From: Annona cherimola
Lineage: Eukaryota; Streptophyta; Magnoliopsida; Magnoliales; Annonaceae
DNA: 64,000 nucleotides
Direction of reading: 5' to 3'
Assembly: GCA_030490835.1 (NCBI GenBank)
Contig: CM059975.1
Span: 28,800,133-28,864,132 of the forward strand
Of this stretch, positions 36,269-48,287 are shown piece after piece. Positions within the stretch are counted from its first letter, which is position 1; every line of letters starts with the position of its first letter. The notes beneath the pieces are model-generated. The model was given only the letters and a program-made list of their open reading frames with translations. It searched no databases and was not told the origin of the DNA. The position numbers and the translations under genes are program-made.

Positions 36269-39200
36269 ACATATAAAGTGATACAATTTCAATTTTGGTT
36301 ATTAAGCTTAGCGACATTATGACAAAAAAAAATTAACTTTTTGCAAAATGGCTTTAGCAATGCTCAATATTTTTTGTCGCAAGAAGATCCTAATCAGCAA
36401 TAATAATATTGCCGTTAGATTTTAGCTTTTAACGATAATAATATAATGAATATTGAAAAGAATAACTGTTTAGAGCATATATGCATATTTATTGGACATG
36501 CAATTTACAAAGTGCCAACTTCAATCGGTTAAGAGTTTTTGCATATTAATCAGGACATGCATATAACTAATTCTATCCTTATTTTATAAAAGATTATTTT
36601 TCATCGTTCATATTCCGTGAGTAGTAGTCACAAAGACAATAACTCTTATCATATTCCATGAGTTCAAAACTTAGATATGATATTGATGTATGAGGACGAA
36701 ATGAAATTTTTTATTTCTCAAAAGCACATTCTTATTTTAAAAAATAATGACTTACTTTTCACATTTCTTGTACAATTTTTTTAGCTACCTTGCAATTTTA
36801 TCCATTCTCAATATATAAGAGCATTTTTTTCCACCCTACATTCTCTTCCATGGCACATTCTCATCTAATCTCCATCTCATCAAAGTCATAAACATGATGA
36901 GGTGCATGAATTTGAGTAATTTCAATAACATATCTTTCAAAAGGGAACGACTCCATACAACCATGAAACCCCTTTCTTTTTTCAAAATATTTTTTTGAAT
37001 TTAAATTATTTATCGTGTTATCCATATATATTTATTTATGGTTCTAAAAGTCACATGTATTAGAAACTTTTTTATGCTAAGAAACTATTATACAGGGTAT
37101 AGAGTGTACACTTTGAAAAACCTTAATATCGACTCAAAAAGATGCTAGTTTTTACAAAGTATCAGTTTCGAATCAAAGAGATTTTTGGTACTATAATAAA
37201 AACATAGTGCTAAACAAATTAAACGGTTTGGGTCTGGATAATTCCAAGCAACCCAGTCTGAATCAATGCAAGTATATGAAGCATGACTGATGACCAGAGT
37301 ATCAAAAGAGCAGCTCTTATCTGTTGTAAAAAGGAAGGCCAATTAATAATGCATCCCGAAGTATAGGTTGACCTCATATCATTATTTAAGACTTTGACAC
37401 AACGATTTCCAAGGGATCGAGGGTCAGTTTTGGTAATGTTAGCATTGCAAACGAGCTAGCTATCAAGGCATGCAACCATTTTTGGCCAATATCTAGAAAA
37501 TCTTAGCCGTCCATCAGGTCTTCTTCATGCTTGCTGATCAACGGATGCTTAAGTAGAGAGGTAGGTAGCAAGCAGATCTAGCTATTAATACATACATGCC
37601 TTTGCTAGAGGCAGTCTTTCATGATGCCAGGGTAGGATTTGGCCCACAGATTCATTGCTTTGGAAATGTAACTGTATTAATTTTAAGCGACAACTTCCAT
37701 ACTACACCAATGTTTCTTATTTTGATCTAAAACATTTCACTACAACAACCTTTTCTTCTTCTTTTTATATATGTATCTGGCCACATACTACAGCTTCCAA
37801 GAAGTCTACAACAATGTTTAATTTATGTATAAAAATATTGACATTATTAGCTAGAAAACCAAGGCCATGATCCACTTTCATGGAAGTCAATGCATCTGTA
37901 GTCCTTGAATATCCAATTATCATAAATTATAGATGGATGACCTCAAAGTAGATGCATGCTGGTCCCCATTATGAAAAACCTTAACAAATCCAAAAGTAGT
38001 AGCAACCTGAAGTTCAAAAATCTACCCGGTTACATCTAATTAATGGATGGCTTAAATAACAATTGGCAATGATGTCCAGCATTCAGCTGAAAATGGTTAG
38101 AGAGAGAGAGAGCGCGCTCCAAATTAAATGCGTCTTTTTCCGGTTTGAGGAGAGTCTAGATAAAATAAGATATACCCAGATGAATATACAGCATTTACCC
38201 GAGTGAGGGGAATGAAAGGTTCATGAATGCATGCATATTCACGCAAGAAACAATATGACTTAGGCTCCCAAAAAAACAACCAAAAAATGGCTAGTGTTGC
38301 TTAATTAGCTTGTTTAAAACTGCAAGTCAAAGAATAGAAGTGATTACCACAAGTGACTACTTAACAATTCAAAAAGCCATGTTCCATTCACAACAGAAAA
38401 GTCAGAAGTTTCAATCTTGTATGTATCGACAAGTAACATACACATCAAAATTCGATTAGTCTTCATTTAGATTCTTTGCAGACGAGCAAGTCAAGTCCAT
38501 GTGACCCCTTCCATATAAGCTTGATTAGAAATCTATATTAATTCTTCTCTGCCAAGAAATCAATTAACAAACTAGTATGCTTTAAACATGCATGAATGTT
38601 GTCAAGGTTGAAATGGGTGTTAGTTAAACAATATAATTCCGGATGATCAATTAATAATAAGTGAAATTTTTTAAAACAATAGTAGGCCAGGTTGACCATC
38701 CAGAGCATAATAATTAAATTTCATGAGATCATCAAAATCCCTAGTAAACCTATATACAGATAAAATTGTGTCCCAAATTGCTTTTATTTGATCATCTACC
38801 TGATTGATTGGTAAACAATTAATTGAAGATGAGACTTGTACAGAAACAGTCAGACATCTGAAAGTCAACTCATGAGGCTAGCAATGAATCTTTTGGAGCT
38901 AATGAATGGGTAATGAAGTTGAATCCTGGAAGATGATGACCTGTATATATCTTCTATTATATACTCAAATTGGCAGATTATGACTAGGCAGTGAAAGCCC
39001 GTGTGTTCGTTTTGGAACTCAGATATGTGTTGGTTATCTGTCACTTTTAGGATCCTCCAAGTGCATACTCCCGTTGACATGAATTATGCTGATGGAAGGT
39101 GTGCTTTTTTTTTTGTCCTTGAATCCCTTCATTCATGATTTCATGTCAATTTTATGACTCTACATACATTTCTTAGTTATATAAATGGCGAGATTCTGAA

Positions 39201-40600
39201 ATTGCGTTGTATAATATGGACAGGCCACTTAAAGATATATAGGCCTAGGCCAAGCCCACCACGGCCGAGTTTTTAAAATTTTTCAAAGAGGAAAAAACAT
39301 ATTGATCTCATTCCTTGAGTTGCAGTCCAATCACCCAAATACTCTTTTTAAGTCCTCTGACATTGGCAAATCGAATAAAACTAAGGTTGAACTAATTAGG
39401 AACTAGGCCAAATTTGGTCCGACTCATGATTTTTACTTAACATGTCAGTTTAATACTATTAAAACGAGATAATAATACCACCAAAACCCCTGCCCATTTA
39501 ATATTGCTAGCTAAACCCACCATATCCTTTTGCCCATATTGATAGCATGCTCGGGGGGCGATGGGTAGAATGAAAAACAAATTTGTTTTTTGAGCTGTAT
39601 TTATTCAATGTGACATCTTGACATTAAAATGAGGCATATCCACAACTCTCAAATTATGGAGAGAATTTCCAATAAAAACCCTATTATCAGGGGAAATTTT
39701 CTAAAACTTCCATTTTCAAGGGGGAATTATAAAACCTCCATTCCATGGAAACTGTATTATAAAATCATTTCCAATGAGGGAGAGGAGATGGTGGATTTCG
39801 AACGCACACAGGCAACCCTGTCTGTGACCAGCAGGTTATCACCCCGCTGGCTTCTCGGAATGAAATTGATAAAGTTAAATTAAATAAGATAATAGCGATT
39901 GAAAATAAAATGGTGGGAAGGAAGGTAGAGTTGTTATGGAAAGCATGCATTAAATCGACCCCTGAGAATGGGTTTTCCGTTCATGGAATTGCTGTCAATT
40001 AACACAACTTGTATGGATTATCCAAGCCAGCAAAACATTGCTTCATTTATAAATTCAATTATAGTTTAGCTTTCTATAGCCCGTCTTTCAAATCACAGAA
40101 TATTATGGCGAATGAAATGGGTTGGGTTATTAAAAACCAGGCCTGTTCTGATTCAGCAGCAACAGAAGACAAGAAAGGATTAGGTAACATCCATATATCA
40201 TCACCAATCGAATATCAGGACTGTGATTCGTACATCTACGGTCAACAAATACTCTCAATGATATTAATCCTCTCTACCTAACCTTGGGATTGAGCCATCT
40301 GGAGATTATTCTGTCTTCTGGCGATTTCTTATTGATTAATCTCTTACCAGAAGATTTTGGGAAGATCTCTAAGTCTCAAAAAATATATATTATCAATGGA
40401 CCACCTGTAACAAGCTCGAATTCATCTAATCCGTATGAGAAATTGATTCATTAAAATCATCAAGATTGTAATTTTGGATGCGATCATAGAAGAGACTCAT
40501 TAAGCTTAGGCAGTGCTGGGTTGTTAGATGAGCCATCAAAATGCTCATCAATCAACCTCTCACCCAACATTCCATCCTCTAACACCTACCTCTTGCAAAG
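36269..40600. other. Gene-poor region; SINE-like relic, no gene
   Basis: 36300-36450 has cttagcgacatt and gccgttagatttta words of CACTA sub-terminal type, weakly supported. A GA run and gcgcgc lie at 38099-38118. Frames of 60-90 codons at 37655, 38671, 38865, 39629 and 40009 are unrecognised and show no conserved motif. The balanced stretches 37400-37660 and 39250-39560 show nothing I can name. The best-supported feature is the tRNA-like relic at 39776-39860. Confidence 0.4.
39776..39860 (-). mobile_element. tRNA-derived SINE head, relic
   Basis: On the minus strand the sequence reads agccagcggggtgataacc, resembling an RNA polymerase III A box, followed about 40 bases later by gcgttcgaaatcc, resembling a B box. 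The spacing fits a tRNA-derived SINE head. I see no clear A-tail or target duplication. Confidence 0.4.
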
Positions 40601-41407
40601 GGACCCCCTACCCATCCACCCAAAATGCTATTTGAAGATTTTTGTTTTTTTTTTTTTTAAAATAATAATAATAGCTGTTGGAGTTGATAAAATAAATACG
40701 TAACTAAATCCAAATTGTACACCGTGAGCATCAAAAATCGCTTTGCAATAGGTCAGTGTGTAAAGATGTAAAAGTGGGAAGGAACAATAGTTAAACGTAA
40801 AAAGAACAAAGTTTCAAAAAGGGATAACAAGTTCTACCTATATGAAACCCCCATTACACAATACATATCTCTTCTATTTTTTTCAACTCATGATTCATAA
40901 GACATCTACTCTATCTATACATGCACCCAAAAGTGCTATTTGAAGAGTATTTTTTTTTTAAAAAAAAAATATAGTTGGAGTTGATAAAATAAATATGTAA
41001 ATAAATTCAAATTATACATCGTGAGCAACAAAAATACTTTGCAATTGGACAGTTTGTAAAGATGTAAAAGTGGGAACGAACAATAGTTAAAAATTCCCAT
41101 AAGGAATTTGATATTGTACACCGAGTGCATTTAGCTTCAGTGTACTCGGATGCAAAAAAAAAAAAAAATTCGAATTTTTTATAAAACTACTAATTTAAGT
41201 ATATTTAACATGTGTATAAATATTCTTAAGTTTAGCATCGGCAAAAAAGTCCCTCCCCTGTGGTCCCGGAAGGCGACGTAGTCGCGCACGGGGCTGGGTG
41301 CGGGTGTCGGCGACGGGGAAGACAGAAGTACCAGAAGAGCGGAAATTGTCAGGGACTCTTCATCAGGGTCGCTAACTGGAAACGGCTGCCATTTTTTTCA
41401 CTGCAAC

Positions 41408-43243
41408 ATGGACCCGAACACTGCAGCATTGCTTGAGGCTGAACTCCAGACATTAACGATCGAGAGTTCTGCCTTAAAGCAAATTGAACCTGGTGCAGAT
41501 GCGGATCTACTGTGTACTGTATGGTCAACAAGATCATATAATACTGAGTACTTTAAAGGCATGATGAGACGATTGTGGCGGACGAAAGAGCGATTTCACT
41601 TCACAGAGCTGGGGGATAACCTGTTCAAAGTCTCCTTCAAGGATCACAGCGACAAAGACAGAATAATGGATGGGTGGCCATGGCTCTTCGACAGGAAACT
41701 GGTCGTTCTAGGTGAATTGCGGGAGAAGGTTGAGTATGCCCACGTACTGCTCGTCAAAATGCCAATGTGGCTGCACGTTCAAGGAGCCCCATATATCATC
41801 GATAAACACTCTTTGGGCCAATGTATAGGCGATACATTTGAGGATGTGACAGAGATTATTGCTTCAGAAGATGCGGTAAAACTAAAGGTGGTTGTGGATT
41901 GTCGTGACCCTCTTCGCAGAGGGATGTTCCTCCAAGTGGGATCACAGCAACGACGATGGGTTAGTTTTCAATATGAAAAACTACCCATTTTCTGTTATAT
42001 GTGCGGCATTATGGGTCACGCTCACAAAGATTGTCCCTCAACGCCAAAGGAGAACCTGAATCGAGCGGAAGCTGATATGCCTTATGGCAGTTGGATGAGA
42101 GCGGGAGTCAAACCGATGAGAATGAAAAGTGAATTGGGTTCTGAGAACAGAACTGCACCTATGAAATATTTGGGTGAGAAGGACAGCAAGGGGGTGGTTC
42201 ATGGGGTGGATCAACACGGCAGCGGGATGGCTGTGGCATGGCAGCAGGATGGTAGTGGCAGTGGGCAGCGGGTGGGCAGCAGCATGGCAGTGGGCAGCGG
42301 CATGGCAGAAGCAGTGGGCAGCGGCATGGCAATGGGCAGCGGAATGGCAGAGGGTGTGGGCAGCGGGCTGGCAGTGGTATGGCAGGCAGGGGGCAGTGAT
42401 AGTGCATGGAAGCGGGTTGGCAGTGGCAGTGGGCAGCGGGTGGACAGCAGCATGGCAATGGGCAGCGGGGTGGCAGAGGCAGTGGGCAGCGGCATGGCAA
42501 TGGGCAGCGGGATGGCAGAGGTTGTGGGCAATGGGCTGGCAGCGATAGGGCAGGCAGGGGGTAGCGATAGAGCAGAATGGGATAGTGAGAGGATTGAGTC
42601 TAGATGTTGCAGTGGACATGTTCCTATGGCTGGCGAACTCTTTTCTGCACCAGCGGCTATTACGGGACTGGCCACCTATGGGGGGTCGAGCACAGCTTGT
42701 GGCAAGGGGGAGGGAGGGGCGCTGATGGGGGATTTAGGGGAAATGGCTGGGCTGGATTATGGGCCAGCATGGGAGATGGGGGATAGTAGAAGGGGAGAGC
42801 AGAAATTGCCCATGGATGAAACAGGGGTAATGGTTCATATGGAGGCCGGCTGTGAACGGGTGAAGAAGAAGGCAGTTCTAGAAGCTTTAGGGGAAAAGGG
42901 GCAGTGGGGAGAAGCTAAGGACCAGATGTTGGTGGAGGTAATGGTTCAAACAGCGGGAGACGGGATCGAAGGGGATAGCTTAAACGGAGTGGATGGTTGG
43001 GGGGAGATTGTGGGGGCGGAATCGGTGGGAAACACAAGGTTAACACAAAGTGTTAAACGGGGATGGAAAAGAAGGGCTAGGCGAGGTGTAGATGTGGAAG
43101 AGGTGTTCTCAATGGCCAAGGGGGGTGAAGAGATGGTAAAGAGAGGCCGGAGGGAGGATCCGGATGTGCTTGAAAACAGGTGCAAGCGGGCTAAGGGTGG
43201 GGAGGTGGTGGTTGTGGGATTTCCACAGCCCCACCTCCAGTGA
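41408..43243 (+). CDS. LINE ORF1 (Gag-like nucleic acid-binding protein)
   Basis: 611 codons, intact. Residues about 35-180 match the plant LINE ORF1 domain (DUF4283): LLCTVWSTRSYNTEYFKGMM, then GDNLFKVSFKD, then DGWPWLFDRKLVVLGEL. A CCHC knuckle uses C196, C199, H204 and C209 (CYMCGIMGHAHKDC). Residues about 260-385 are an unusual Gly/Ser/Met/Ala repeat coded by a minisatellite. The C-terminal part is rich in Gly, Glu and Lys. The protein would coat LINE RNA and act as a chaperone during reverse transcription. The TGA is followed after one base by the ATG of ORF2. It is open to the end, unlike the RNase H part of ORF2. Confidence 0.9.
   Translation: MDPNTAALLEAELQTLTIESSALKQIEPGADADLLCTVWSTRSYNTEYFKGMMRRLWRTKERFHFTELGDNLFKVSFKDHSDKDRIMDGWPWLFDRKLVVLGELREKVEYAHVLLVKMPMWLHVQGAPYIIDKHSLGQCIGDTFEDVTEIIASEDAVKLKVVVDCRDPLRRGMFLQVGSQQRRWVSFQYEKLPIFCYMCGIMGHAHKDCPSTPKENLNRAEADMPYGSWMRAGVKPMRMKSELGSENRTAPMKYLGEKDSKGVVHGVDQHGSGMAVAWQQDGSGSGQRVGSSMAVGSGMAEAVGSGMAMGSGMAEGVGSGLAVVWQAGGSDSAWKRVGSGSGQRVDSSMAMGSGVAEAVGSGMAMGSGMAEVVGNGLAAIGQAGGSDRAEWDSERIESRCCSGHVPMAGELFSAPAAITGLATYGGSSTACGKGEGGALMGDLGEMAGLDYGPAWEMGDSRRGEQKLPMDETGVMVHMEAGCERVKKKAVLEALGEKGQWGEAKDQMLVEVMVQTAGDGIEGDSLNGVDGWGEIVGAESVGNTRLTQSVKRGWKRRARRGVDVEEVFSMAKGGEEMVKRGRREDPDVLENRCKRAKGGEVVVVGFPQPHLQ
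42190..42560 (+). repeat. Coding minisatellite inside LINE ORF1
   Basis: About 370 bases are built from imperfect units near gggcagcggcatggca, arranged in higher-order blocks (a block beginning gtggcagtgggcagcgggt recurs at about 42254 and 42421). Units keep the reading frame and encode GSGMA-type repeats. Purine-rich sequence with strong G runs may promote slippage. All three forward frames and the reverse frames stay open across it, so overlapping long frames here are shadows. Confidence 0.85.
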
Positions 43244-43244
43244 C

Positions 43245-46200
43245 ATGGCTATCTTGGTATGGAATTGCCGCGGGCTTGGGAACCCGCGTGCAATTCGAAG
43301 TCTTTTGGATTTGGTTAGAAGACAAGGTCCCAAATTACTTTTTTTGTCTGAAACTAAATGCAATAACAAGGAAATGGAGAGGATTAGGCTGAAGCTTCGC
43401 TTTGAGGCTTGTTTTGTGGTGGAATCAGTTGCTAGGAAGGGCGGCTTGGCTCTATTGTGGAATAATGATTTCTCCGTGTCTGTTCGAAATTTCTCGGCTC
43501 ACCATATTGATGCGGATATGTCGGGATGGCGTTTCACTGGGTTTTACGGTCATCCCGAAACTCACTGTCGTCATCTTTCATGGAACATTCTCAATCAGTT
43601 AGCTGATGAAGCAGACTCTCCTTGGCTAATGATGGGCGACTTCAACGAAGTAACGGGCTCCAATGAATATACTAGCTCAAGGACTCGAAGCCAGAATCAG
43701 ATGGCTCTTTTTTGTGATACGATGGACAGGTGTAACCTGATCGATTTGGGGTTTGTTGGACCTTCTATGACATGGAGCAATAATCGGCGGGGTACCCAAA
43801 GAGTGAAAGCGAGGCTTGATAGGGGGCTTTCAAATCCATCTTGGCTTAACCTGTTTCCCTATGCTAAGCTGGTACATTTGTCGGTATCAACATCTGATCA
43901 CTGCCCAATTATGCTTGTTTTTGACCCTAACATTAGACGGAGAAGGCCCCCGAAGGAATTTCGTTACGAACTTTTTTGGGCCCGTGATCCTGAGGCCAAT
44001 AAAATCATCCAGCGGGTTTGGGAGTCCAAACCCCCGGGAGTGGTGACAAATAATGATATTATTAGATGGAAAATCGAGAGATGTGGTTTGGAGCTTGCCA
44101 ATTGGAACCGACTGAAAAGGGGTAATCTTCGTAGAGCTATTGAACGGAAGCAGAGGGAGCTCTCATCTTTGAATGGGCTGGCCCATACCGAGGCTAACGT
44201 TGAAGCTATGAGAAAACTAAAGTTCCAAATCAATCTCTTGTTGGAGGATGAGGAGCAGTTATGGCGATTACGAGCCAAAACCCATTGGCTACTGGGGGGA
44301 AATAGAAATACCGCATTCTTCCATCGAATGGCTTCAAACCGGAGAAGGTCAAATTACATTGAAGCTCTCAGAGATGAGGGTGGGCGACGGATTACGGATC
44401 ATGATGAGTTATTGGATTTCTCTGCTTCTCACTTTTCTAGGATTTATTCTTCTTCGGACCCCCTGGTGGCGGATTGGGTTGAAAGTCATATTACAAGGAA
44501 GATTACTGAGGTTCAAAGAAGGGGGCTCACAAAACCTCTAAGTTTTGATGAGGTGGAAGCGGCAGTTAAAGGTATGCGACCTATAAAGGCCCCGGGGCCG
44601 GATGATATGTCTCCGGGTTTTTTTCAGAAGAACTGGAAACTGGTGGGCAAGGACATATTCTTGTGGTGCAAATCGCTCATGGAGGAGCGCAATCAGGCTC
44701 ATATTGCCAGACATATTCGAAAGGTTAATGATACTACTCTGGTGCTGATTCCAAAGAAGGGGGGCGCTCAGGATTTATCGCAGTTCCGCCCTATAAGCCT
44801 GTGCAATGTGATTTACAAAATATGGGCGAAGGTGTTGGCCAATAGACTCAAAGCGTCTCTCTCGGATGTCATTGCAATGGATCAGAGTGCCTTTGTTCCT
44901 GGCCGTCTCATTACTGACAATATGCTCATAGCATACGAAGCCATTCACTCCCTCAGAAAGCGGAAAGGGGGTAAACGAAGGGAGATGGCCATCAAGTTGG
45001 ATATGTCCAAAGCTTATGACCGTGTTGAATGGTCCTTTTTGGAGCAGATCATGGCTGCGATGAATTTTTGCCCAGTGTGGATAAATTGGATTATGAGCAG
45101 TGTAACTACAATCAACTATCGGGTTAATGTTAATGGTTTCAAATCCAGGTCTATACTGCCTCAGCGGGGACTAAGACAAGGGGACCCGCTGTCACCGTAT
45201 CTTTTTCTCTTCTGCTCGGAGGGCTTATCTGCTCTTATTTCTGCTGCGGTTACCCGAGGTGCTCTTCCTGGCATCAGATTAAACCCCAAGGGGCCCCAGA
45301 TTTCTCACTTGTTGTTTGCAGATGACGCTCTTATCTTCTTACAAGCAGATGAAGACGATATCAGCCAATTTTTGAATATCCTTCGAACTTACTCTGTTTC
45401 TTCTGGCCAGATGATCAATGTGGATAAGACCTCTATCTTTTTCAGTTCGAATATGGGTAGCCAAGAAAGGGAGACAATGTCTAATCGGCTGGGGTCTTCA
45501 GGCAAGGAAGTCAGTCATTATCTGGGCCTCCCGGCGTGGTTAGGGAAATCGAAGCGAAGATGGTTTAATGGATTAAAGGAACGTGTTTGGAACAAAATCC
45601 AGGGGTGGAAAGGCCGATTACTGTCTCGTGGAGGGAAAGAGGTACTTATTAAGGCAGTGGCGCAGGCCATCCCCTCTTACACTATGAGTATATTTCTGCT
45701 CCCTCGGTCATTTTGTAAGGAACTCAATGGCTTGTTAAGCAAGTTTTGGTGGGGTGAGAAGGGAGAAAAACGCAAGATGAGCTGGGTGGCTTGGAAAGAG
45801 ATGTGTAAGACCAAATGGGCAGGAGGGCTGAGATTCAGGGATCTTCATAAATTCAACTATGCCCTTCTTGCGAAACAGGTATGGAGGCTAACATCGGGCT
45901 CCTCCTCATTATGCTGTAAGGTATTAAAGGCCAAGTACTTCCCCAATTCTGACATTTGGAGCTGTAAGCCAAAGGCGGCTGATTCCTTCACGTGGAGGAG
46001 CATCCTTAAGGCGCGTGATGTGATTCTTCCAGGGTGTCAATGGAGGATTGGTGATGGGGCAAGTGTTCGTTTCTTTCAGGATGTTTGGCTAGATGGTGAG
46101 ATATGCAAGGCGGGACCACTCCCGTTATCCATCCCGGAGGAGGTGAGAGTCCACCATTTCATTGATGATGCTACCAGGGGCTGGGATAGGGATCGGGTGG

Positions 46201-48287
46201 TGGCTGCTGTAGGCGATGTTGGTTGGGAGACTGTTTGCAGGGTACCCCTTTTTGGTAATGCAGGAATAGATTCTCTTTTGGAAGCATGAACCAAATGGAA
46301 ATTTTTCTATCAAGTCAGCTCATAGATGGTTGATGCGGGATAATGATGACCCTACACTTTCATGTTCCTACAAAGCTCTCTGGAGGATAAAAGTCCCGAC
46401 GAAGGTCCGAATCTTCGGGTGGCGACTTCTTCGGAACGCTCTCCCAACAATGCAAAATCTTGCTCACCGGGGTATTCCTACCGAGGACTCTCTGTGTGCT
46501 TTCTGCATGAATGAGGTTGAGGACGCGGAGCACCTCTTTCTGAGATGTGCTCGTACGGCAAATGTGGCTAGGCATGCTACGTGGGCGTGCCCCCCGGAGG
46601 CTTCGGTGAAGGAAATCTTCTCAATCCTAGCCTCCAGGAACAGGATCGACGATCTGGCTTTCTTTGTTCTGCTATGTTGGCGTATATGGTTTTTGCGAAA
46701 CAAGCTCAAGATGGAAGGCGCTCAACCATTTTTCGCTGACACAATTCAGTGGTGTCGGGATTTTATTTCGCAATTGCGAGGAGCTAATGACCTGGACCTG
46801 TGTGGTGTGATGGATTCACCTCTTGTCCCAAGATGGATTAAACCGCCTGATGGAGTTCTCAAAATGAATGTTGACGCTCGTTGCTTGTAGGAAAGGGTGG
46901 TCACAGGATTTACTGCGATTGTTAGGGACTCTCGGGGGTATTTTATTGCGGCAAAAGGCTGGAGCCGGAGGGGAGTGGAGGAACCACTACTATGGAAGCA
47001 AACGCCGTTCTATTGGCTACTAGGTGGGCTATTCATCTTAAGCTTAGACAGGTGCAGATCGAAACCGATTCCCTTCTTCTTTACACCCATCTATCAAATG
47101 ATTGCCTTATCTCCTCCCCGGTGGGTCACATCATTTCGGAGATCAGAACATCTTTTGAGGCTAACCCGAATCTATCTATCCACCATGTGCTAAGTAGGGG
47201 TGTAAATAGGGTTGGGTTCAACCCGAGCCCGCATCAACCCGAACCGATTTTTACCATGGTTGGGTTGAGGTTTTGGAAATTTGATTTTTAAAAAATGGGT
47301 TCAACCCGACCCGATTTTAAAAATGGGTTGGGTTGGGTTAGGGGTCGGTCAACCCGACCCGACCCGATTTCATAAGATATGTATTTACATATATTTATGA
47401 GAGTGTATTTCATTCATATTGCTTAGATATTTAAATAAAATTGTGTTGAGTTTGGAAATTTGTTTGACTATTTGGTTGTCAAATGTTGTTTGAATTTATT
47501 TGGTTTGGAAATATATTTGGTTAATTAGTTGTGAAATTGTGTTTGGATTATTTGGTTATATTGCATCGTAAATAGGTTGTTTAGATATTTGCTCGCATTG
47601 GTGATTTAGAATAACATAACAGGTCAACTGAGAACTTAAGATGTTTGTAGCTTTGATTGGAAGCCAACTAAGAAGGTAAGTAAGACTATAATATTCATTT
47701 TTCTATTTTGCATAATTTACTGTAATAATTTTACTTGGCTTTCACTTTTTGACTTGCAGAAGACATCGATTGCTCAAAAATACAAAACAAAAAAACGAAT
47801 CAATTACTAAACTTATCCTCCACTTTTGAGCTATGTAGAACTTTTATTGGTACTTATTGTTTTTATAATTATCATTATTTTTATTATTTTAGAAATTCAG
47901 GTGAACAAAACTTTAACTAGCATTGATAACATGTGTAATCTATTAGCCCGATTTCTAACCCGAACCGAACCGATTTGAGGTGGGTTGAAATAGGGTTGGG
48001 TTAAGATGTGAAAAGTAGGGTTGAAAGTAGGGTTGGGTTGTGATTTTACAAGGTGGGTTAGGGTTGTATTTGTGCCAACCCGAGTCAACCCGACCCGATT
48101 TACACCCCTAGTGCTAAGACAGGGGAATAGGGTTGCGCATGCTTTGGCTGATCTTGTTGCTGTGTCTAGTTTGGATTGTGTTTCTTGGTGGGGAAATCCC
48201 CCACAGTGTATTGAAGACAAAATATGTACAGACAATTTTTTGGCATTGAATTGCTCGGATTACTCCATCCCGAACCCGGTCACTTGA
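43245..48287 (+). pseudogene. LINE ORF2: endonuclease, reverse transcriptase, RNase H (broken)
   Basis: The ATG at 43245 starts MAILVWNCRGLGNP. The endonuclease residues N7, E36, D132/N134 and D218/H219 (in WNCRG, SETK, GDFNE and SDHCPI) are present. The reverse transcriptase blocks FRPISLCNVIYKI, KLDMSKAYDRVEW and GLRQGDPLSPYLF, and the catalytic FADD at 691-694, are intact. The main frame stops at 46289. The zinc-binding zf-RVT region continues in frame +1 (46279-46890, with CAFCMNEVEDAEHLFLRC). A stop at 46888-46890, a further frameshift near 46988 and the hAT MITE at 47195-48110 break RNase H. RNase H resumes after the MITE with RQGNRVAHALADL and ends at 48287. It would nick target DNA and prime reverse transcription there; now probably inactive as one protein. 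Confidence 0.9.
47195..48110. mobile_element. hAT MITE nested in LINE RNase H
   Basis: 916 bp with 13-bp perfect terminal inverted repeats, TAGGGGTGTAAAT. The 8-bp duplication gtgctaag is perfect at 47187-47194 and 48111-48118. Sub-terminal sequence is rich in gggttgggtt and cccgacccga words. No transposase frame is present. Dropping the element and one duplication restores the LINE frame across the junction (HHVL followed by RQGN), so the call is exact to the base. Confidence 0.95.

Noticed and set aside
37500..38300. Possible miRNA precursor
   Set aside because: No match to a conserved plant miRNA that I recognise, and no clear stem of the right length.
42038..42675. Long minus-strand frames (113-193 codons) opposite LINE ORF1
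   Set aside because: They are Pro/His/Cys-rich shadows produced by the GC-rich minisatellite; no family motif.
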